Assembly (NCBI GenBank): GCA_937952085.1
Contig: CALFYQ010000161.1
Span: 1-7,949 of the forward strand
From: an uncultured Paracoccaceae bacterium
GTDB lineage: Bacteria > Pseudomonadota > Alphaproteobacteria > Rhodobacterales > Rhodobacteraceae
DNA: 7,949 nucleotides
Direction of reading: 5' to 3'
A model generated the notes under the pieces. It was not told the DNA's origin and did no database searches. It saw only the letters and a list, made by a program, of their open reading frames with translations. The position numbers and the translations under genes were made by a program. Positions 4,696 through 7,949 of the stretch are shown piece after piece. Position 1 is the first letter of the stretch; every line of letters starts with the position of its first letter.

Positions 4696-5682
4696 ATGAG
4701 CTGGATCGAATCGTCGGTCATGGCGCGACGCGGCGTGGCGAAGGGCAAGGCCGGGAAGCTGCACAAGCTGACCGAGGCGGCGCAGGGAAAATATCATTAT
4801 GTCTACGGGCCCTATGCGGAGCCGGTGCTTCGCATCCAGCCCGGCGACGTGGTCGAGATCGAGACGCTGGACGCCTTCGGCGGCGCGGTGAAGACGGAGG
4901 CGGACCTCCCCTCCAAGGTGCTGAACTTCCCCTTCGTGAACCCGCAGAACGGGCCGATCGCCGTCGAGGGCGCGGAGAAGGGCGACGCGCTGGCGGTGGA
5001 GATCGTCTCGCTCCTGCCCCGCGGCCCGCAGCCGGCGGGGACGACCGCGCTGATCCCCGATTTCGGCGCGCTGACCTCGACGGGCCTCACCCATCTCAAC
5101 GCCTCTCTGCCGGAGCGGGTGAAGAAGATGGAGGTGACGCCGGAGGGCGTGAAATTCTCCGACCGGGTGACGCTCCCCTATGAGCCCTTCGTCGGCACGA
5201 TGGGCGTTTCGCCTCAGATGGAGGCGGTCTCCTCGCTCCAGCCGGACTATTGGGGCGGCAACATGGACCTGCCGGACGTGGCGCCGGGCGCGGTGGTCTA
5301 TTTCCCGGTGAACCTGAAAGACGCGCATTTCTTCACCGGCGACTGCCACGGGCGGCAGGGCGACGGCGAGCTTTGCGGCGTGGCGGTGGAGATCAACGCC
5401 ACCCTCACGGTGAAGATCGACCTGGTGAAGGGCTGGGCCATACCCGGCGTGCGGCTCGAGAACGAGGAGTTCATCATGTCGGTCGGCTCCGCCCGGCCGA
5501 TGGAGGACGCGGCGCGGATGGCCTATCGCGACCTGATCCGCTGGCTGGTGGACGATTACGGCTTCGAGGAATCCGAGGCCTATTTCCTCTGCACCCAGGC
5601 GGGGAAGATGCGGGTCGGCAACATGGTGGACCCGAAATACACGCTGGGCGCTTCCATGAAGAAATCCTGGATCGGGGGCTGA
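4696..5682 (+). CDS. Acetamidase/formamidase-family amide hydrolase
   Basis: A 328-residue member of the FmdA/AmdA family, which hydrolyses short amides such as formamide or acetamide to the acid and ammonia. Supporting segments are the N-terminal beta-rich part (VLRIQPGDVVEIETLDAFGG, 44-63), NPQNGPIAVEGAEKGD (82-97), GGNMDLPD (187-194) and the signature GDCHGRQGDGELCG (215-228), which holds the acidic and histidine residues typical of the family. The protein is cytoplasmic, with no signal peptide or membrane segment. AGGAG lies about 7 bases before the ATG, a strong ribosome binding site; a second in-frame ATG at 4720 is less well placed. The length fits the shorter branch of the family (about 300-330 residues) rather than the roughly 400-residue methylotroph formamidases, so the substrate is open. 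It lies 60 bases after dadA and 1 base before the SDR gene, which argues for co-transcription and a shared nitrogen-scavenging role. Confidence 0.9.
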   Translation: MSWIESSVMARRGVAKGKAGKLHKLTEAAQGKYHYVYGPYAEPVLRIQPGDVVEIETLDAFGGAVKTEADLPSKVLNFPFVNPQNGPIAVEGAEKGDALAVEIVSLLPRGPQPAGTTALIPDFGALTSTGLTHLNASLPERVKKMEVTPEGVKFSDRVTLPYEPFVGTMGVSPQMEAVSSLQPDYWGGNMDLPDVAPGAVVYFPVNLKDAHFFTGDCHGRQGDGELCGVAVEINATLTVKIDLVKGWAIPGVRLENEEFIMSVGSARPMEDAARMAYRDLIRWLVDDYGFEESEAYFLCTQAGKMRVGNMVDPKYTLGASMKKSWIGG

Positions 5683-5683
5683 G

Positions 5684-6445
5684 ATGGATCTCGGGCTGAA
5701 AGGGCTGCGCGCCGTCATCACCGGCGGCACCAAGGGGATCGGCCGCGCCGCGGCTGAGATCTTCGCCGCCGAGGGCGCCCGCGTAGCGATCTGCGCGCGG
5801 AACGGCGAGGAGGTGCGGGGCGCGGTCTCCGCGCTGATGAAGGGCGGCCAGCCGGCCTTCGGGCAGGCGGTGGACGTCTCGAAGAAGGCGCAGCTGGAGA
5901 ACTTCGTCTCCGAGGCGGCGAACGCGATGGGCGGCGTCGACATCGTCGTCGCCAATGTCTCGGCGCTCGCCGTGGCGGATGACGAAGCCGCCTGGCTGGC
6001 CGGGTTCGAGACCGACATGATGCATTCGGTCCGCCTCGTGAACGCGGCGATGCCCTGGCTGGAGAGATCCAAGGCGGCGTCGATCACGCTCGTCTCCTCC
6101 GTCTCGGGGCGGGAGATCGACTTCACCGGGCCGGCTTACGGCGCCTTCAAGGCGGCGCTGGTGCACTACGCGCAGGGCCTCGCCTTCAAGCTGGCGGGCA
6201 AGGGCATCCGGGCGAACACCGTCTCGCCCGGCAACACCTATTTCCCCGGCGGCATCTGGCAGCAGATCGAGAAGGGAAACCCGGAGCTCTTCAATTCGGC
6301 CCTCTCCCTCAACCCGACCGGGCGGATGGCGACGGCGGAGGAGATCGCCCGCGGCATCGTCTTCCTCGCCTCGCCGGCCTCAAGCTTCACCACGGGGACG
6401 AACCTCGTGATCGACGGGGCGCTGACGAAGGGCGTGCAGCTCTAG
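5684..6445 (+). CDS. Short-chain dehydrogenase/reductase (SDR), FabG-like
   Basis: A 253-residue classical SDR that oxidises an alcohol or reduces a carbonyl with NAD(P)H. The cofactor motif is TGGTKGIG (13-20); CARN (37-40) follows strand 2 with an Arg that may favour NADP(H). NVSA (91-94) stands in place of the usual NNAG/NAG. The catalytic residues are S139 (LVSSVSG), Y152 and K156 (YGAFK), and SPGNTYFPGG (181-190) follows the Tyr helix. The C-terminal FLASPASSFTTGTNLVIDGA is the standard SDR ending, so the gene is complete. The ATG lies 1 base after the amidase TGA (TGA-G-ATG), so translation is probably coupled; GGGGGC near the end of the amidase gene may serve as ribosome binding site. 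The substrate cannot be told from the sequence. Linkage to DadA and the amidase suggests a 2-oxo or hydroxy acid derivative, an inference only. Its TAG interlocks with the TAG of the opposing gene. Confidence 0.93.
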   Translation: MDLGLKGLRAVITGGTKGIGRAAAEIFAAEGARVAICARNGEEVRGAVSALMKGGQPAFGQAVDVSKKAQLENFVSEAANAMGGVDIVVANVSALAVADDEAAWLAGFETDMMHSVRLVNAAMPWLERSKAASITLVSSVSGREIDFTGPAYGAFKAALVHYAQGLAFKLAGKGIRANTVSPGNTYFPGGIWQQIEKGNPELFNSALSLNPTGRMATAEEIARGIVFLASPASSFTTGTNLVIDGALTKGVQL

Positions 6446-6834
6446 GCTTCGGAGGAACGGGCCCGGCCGGCTTCGGGCCCGACCATACCGGCGGCGCGGA
6501 GGATCTGCGCCGCCTCCCGGCGGAGACCGTCGTTCAGTTCGTTCGATTCGAAGTCCTGCCCGGCCGCCACCCAGATCTTGGCCGCAAGATCGGCGAGGTT
6601 GCGCGAGGGCGCGGAAAACAGGCTCCGCTCGGCGATGGTCTCGGCCGCGACCGCCGCTTCGAGCGAGGCGTCAGCCAGTTCCTGAGAGGCGAGCCGCGCC
6701 GCAGCCGAAGCGGCGCGGCTGGCGGTTTTCGAAACGGAGCGCCAGCTCTCGAAGGCCTTCGCGGCGTCGACCGACGAGGCTTCGAGACATTCGGGCGTGT
6801 CGCCCGAGGCGACGAGGCGGAGCTTTCTGCGCAT
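6442..6834 (-). CDS. Ala-rich hypothetical protein
   Basis: A 130-residue protein that is not recognised. The start RRKLRLVA is basic; residues about 20-75 are strongly helical and Ala/Glu/Ser-rich (SKTASRAASAAARLASQELA), which could make a coiled coil or helical bundle. Then comes SAPSRNLADLAAKIWVAAG (74-92), a pattern I associate with conserved hypothetical proteins of alphaproteobacteria, and a final helix GLRREAAQILRAAGM. There is no signal peptide or membrane segment. The ATG at 6834 is preceded by GGGA about 5 bases upstream. It is convergent with the SDR gene and the two TAG stops share CTAG (6442-6445). The long open frame alone is weak evidence in GC-rich DNA. The call is strengthened by its low content of Arg/Pro runs, the end exactly at the neighbouring stop, and an A+T-rich promoter-like segment 100 bases upstream. 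Confidence 0.65.
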   Translation of the reverse strand: MRRKLRLVASGDTPECLEASSVDAAKAFESWRSVSKTASRAASAAARLASQELADASLEAAVAAETIAERSLFSAPSRNLADLAAKIWVAAGQDFESNELNDGLRREAAQILRAAGMVGPEAGRARSSEA

Positions 6835-6944
6835 CTGTCCCGTTCCCGGCCCGCATCCCCACTACGCCGCGCCGCGGAGGGCCTCTCCCGCTGCGCGGCG
6901 CGCCTATACAGTGACGCCCGCGTTCGAGCGACATTGAGTTACCT

Positions 6945-6963
6945 CAAAATGGTACAAATTTTG
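6945..6963. promoter_or_regulatory. A+T-rich inverted repeat, possible operator/promoter of the hypothetical gene
   Basis: CAAAAT (6945-6950) and ATTTTG (6958-6963) are perfect inverted arms around GGTACAA, in an A+T-rich island within very GC-rich DNA. It lies 110 bases upstream of the minus-strand hypothetical gene and 31 bases downstream of the ABM-fold gene. On the minus strand TATAGG (6908-6903) could be a -10, but no matching -35 was found. A terminator is less likely because the stem is A-T only. Confidence 0.35.
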
Positions 6964-6993
6964 CCAATGCGGCGCCGGCGCAACGCGCGCTGG

Positions 6994-7290
6994 TCATCGG
7001 GCGAAGAGCTCCTCGGCGGTCACGATGGTGGCCGAGCCGTCCAGGAGCGCGCCGCACTTGGCGAAAAAGGCCTTGGAGCCCTCGCCGTTGTTGTGGCGGT
7101 CCATCGCCGCCTGGTCGACGAAGCGCTCGTAGGTCGTGAAGAGGCAGGGGTCTTCCGGATCCTGCGCCACGAAGTAGCCGAGCGTCTCCGGCTCATGGGC
7201 GCGCACATAGTCGCCGACTTCCACCAGCGCGGCGCGGACCGTCGCCTCATGGCCCTTCTTCGCCCGGATGATCGCCGTCAGCGTTCGCAT
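6994..7290 (-). CDS. Antibiotic biosynthesis monooxygenase (ABM)-fold protein
   Basis: A 98-residue single-domain protein of the ABM/YgiN-like dimeric alpha-beta-barrel fold. It opens with the strand RTLTAIIRAKKGHEATVRAA (2-21), followed by HEPETLGYFVAQDPEDPCLF (32-51), YERFVDQAAMDRHN (54-67), the helix GSKAFFAKCGALLDG and the last strand ATIVTAEEL. This family includes cofactor-less quinol monooxygenases and stress-linked proteins, usually 95-110 residues long, so this one is full length. H65 sits where many members carry a conserved His. The start is the ATG at 7290, whose A is the last base of the acyl-CoA synthetase TGA (TGATG), so translation is coupled; AGGA lies 7 bases upstream. A longer frame to 7437 would only read the synthetase gene out of frame. 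Its role beside an acyl-CoA synthetase is unknown; action on an aromatic or quinol-type compound is one possibility. Confidence 0.88.
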   Translation of the reverse strand: MRTLTAIIRAKKGHEATVRAALVEVGDYVRAHEPETLGYFVAQDPEDPCLFTTYERFVDQAAMDRHNNGEGSKAFFAKCGALLDGSATIVTAEELFAR

Positions 7291-7949
7291 CAGCTTGTCC
7301 TTTCCAGCCCGACCGATTCGGCCATGGCCTCCTGCATCTTGAATTTCTGGGGTTTGCCCGTCGCGGTGAGCGGGAATTCGGAGACGAAGCGGATGCGCCG
7401 GGGGATCTTGTAGCCGGCGATCTTGCCCTTGCACCACGAACGGAGGGCCTCAGCGTCCATCGAGGCGCCGTGATGCAGGATGATCCATGCGGCGACGTCC
7501 TCGCCGAGCCGCGGGTCAGGCAGGCCGAAGACCTGCGCCTGCTGGATGTCCGGGTGGGTCATCAGGAAGTTCTCGACCTCCACCGGATAGACGTTCTCGC
7601 CGCCGCGGATCAGCATGTCCTTGATCCGCCCGTCGATCCGGCAATAGCCCTCGCCGTCGATGACGGCGAGATCGCCGGTCCGCATCCAGCCGTCGACGAT
7701 GCTCTCGGCGGTGCGCTCCGGGTCCGCCCAGTAGCCCTGCATGACGAGGTAGCCCCGGGTCCAGAGCTCCCCCTTATCGCCGATCGGCAGGGTTTCGCCC
7801 GAGGGCCCGACAACCTTGCATTCGCAATGCGGCTGGATCCGGCCGACGGTGGAGACGCGCCGGTCGATCGGGTCGTCGGTGGCGGACTGAAAGGAGACCG
7901 GGCTCGTCTCGGTCATGCCATAGGCGATGGTGATCTCGGAGAGGTGCAT
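7290..7949 (-). CDS. AMP-forming acyl-CoA synthetase, C-terminal part (5' end outside window)
   Basis: The last 219 residues of an ANL-superfamily enzyme that activates a carboxylic acid with ATP and CoA to its acyl-CoA. Visible core motifs are YGMTETSP (10-17), GELWTRGY (60-67), GWMRTGD (87-93, with the ribose-binding Asp D93), GRIKDMLIRGGENVYPVEVE (107-126, the hinge and C-domain entry) and TATGKPQKFK (195-204, with K199 as the C-terminal catalytic Lys). Family members are about 500-570 residues, so roughly 300 residues lie beyond base 7949. The Met codon at the very edge is internal (the family has a residue run like LSEITIAYGMTETSPVS here), not the start. The style resembles medium-chain or branched fatty acyl-CoA synthetases, but the substrate is not readable. 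The gene overlaps the ABM-fold gene by one base. Confidence 0.95.
   Translation of the reverse strand: MHLSEITIAYGMTETSPVSFQSATDDPIDRRVSTVGRIQPHCECKVVGPSGETLPIGDKGELWTRGYLVMQGYWADPERTAESIVDGWMRTGDLAVIDGEGYCRIDGRIKDMLIRGGENVYPVEVENFLMTHPDIQQAQVFGLPDPRLGEDVAAWIILHHGASMDAEALRSWCKGKIAGYKIPRRIRFVSEFPLTATGKPQKFKMQEAMAESVGLERTS

Noticed and set aside
4666..6126. Minus-strand open frame of 486 codons opposite the amidase and SDR genes
   Set aside because: It crosses two well-supported plus-strand genes and its product resembles no protein family.
6934..7413. Plus-strand open frame of 159 codons opposite the ABM-fold gene
   Set aside because: Antisense of a protein with a clear ABM fold; no domain and no ribosome binding site.

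Overview
The window is GC-rich throughout (roughly two thirds or more G+C by eye). Its genes look alphaproteobacterial, and the combination of families is most like Rhodobacterales; this placement is inferred from protein style and base composition, not from a marker gene. No insertion sequences, phage genes or CRISPR arrays are visible. Coding density is normal apart from two spacers of about 330 bases.

Layout, left to right: (1) the last 32 codons of an unrecognised plus-strand gene; (2) a tRNA-Tyr(GUA) gene with its long variable arm and encoded CCA; (3) a 327-base spacer with several hairpins and a 16-base palindrome; (4) a soluble PAS-MCP chemoreceptor whose PAS domain aligns without gaps to the heme-PAS domains of DosP and FixL, including the heme-ligand histidine; (5) a 338-base GC-rich spacer with a strong hairpin between convergent genes; (6) a minus-strand Crp/Fnr-family regulator with an FNR-type recognition helix but no FNR cysteine cluster; (7) an intergenic region between divergent genes carrying a TTGAC-N4-ATCAA box; (8) an orphan napD-like gene with no nap reductase genes in view; (9) a plus-strand run of dadA (D-amino acid dehydrogenase), an acetamidase/formamidase-family hydrolase and a short-chain dehydrogenase, the last two 1 base apart; (10) a convergent minus-strand Ala-rich hypothetical gene whose stop codon interlocks with that of the dehydrogenase in a CTAG; (11) a minus-strand pair, an AMP-forming acyl-CoA synthetase (cut by the window end) overlapping a small antibiotic-biosynthesis-monooxygenase-fold protein by one base.

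How the genes may work together: the left half has a gas/redox-sensing flavour, with a candidate heme-based chemoreceptor, a DNR/NnrR-like regulator with its own box, and a NapD-type Tat-signal chaperone. That suggests a response to oxygen or nitrogen oxides, but the link is inferred from neighbourhood. The middle is a catabolic cassette for D-amino acids and probably amides: DadA yields 2-oxo acid and ammonia, the amidase releases ammonia from a small amide, and the SDR interconverts a carbonyl and an alcohol. The right-hand pair activates a carboxylic acid to its CoA thioester next to a small dimeric alpha-beta protein that may act on quinol or aromatic compounds.

The most interesting observations are the heme-PAS/MCP fusion, the match between the regulator's E-xx-SR helix and the FNR-type box just upstream of it, and the solitary napD.
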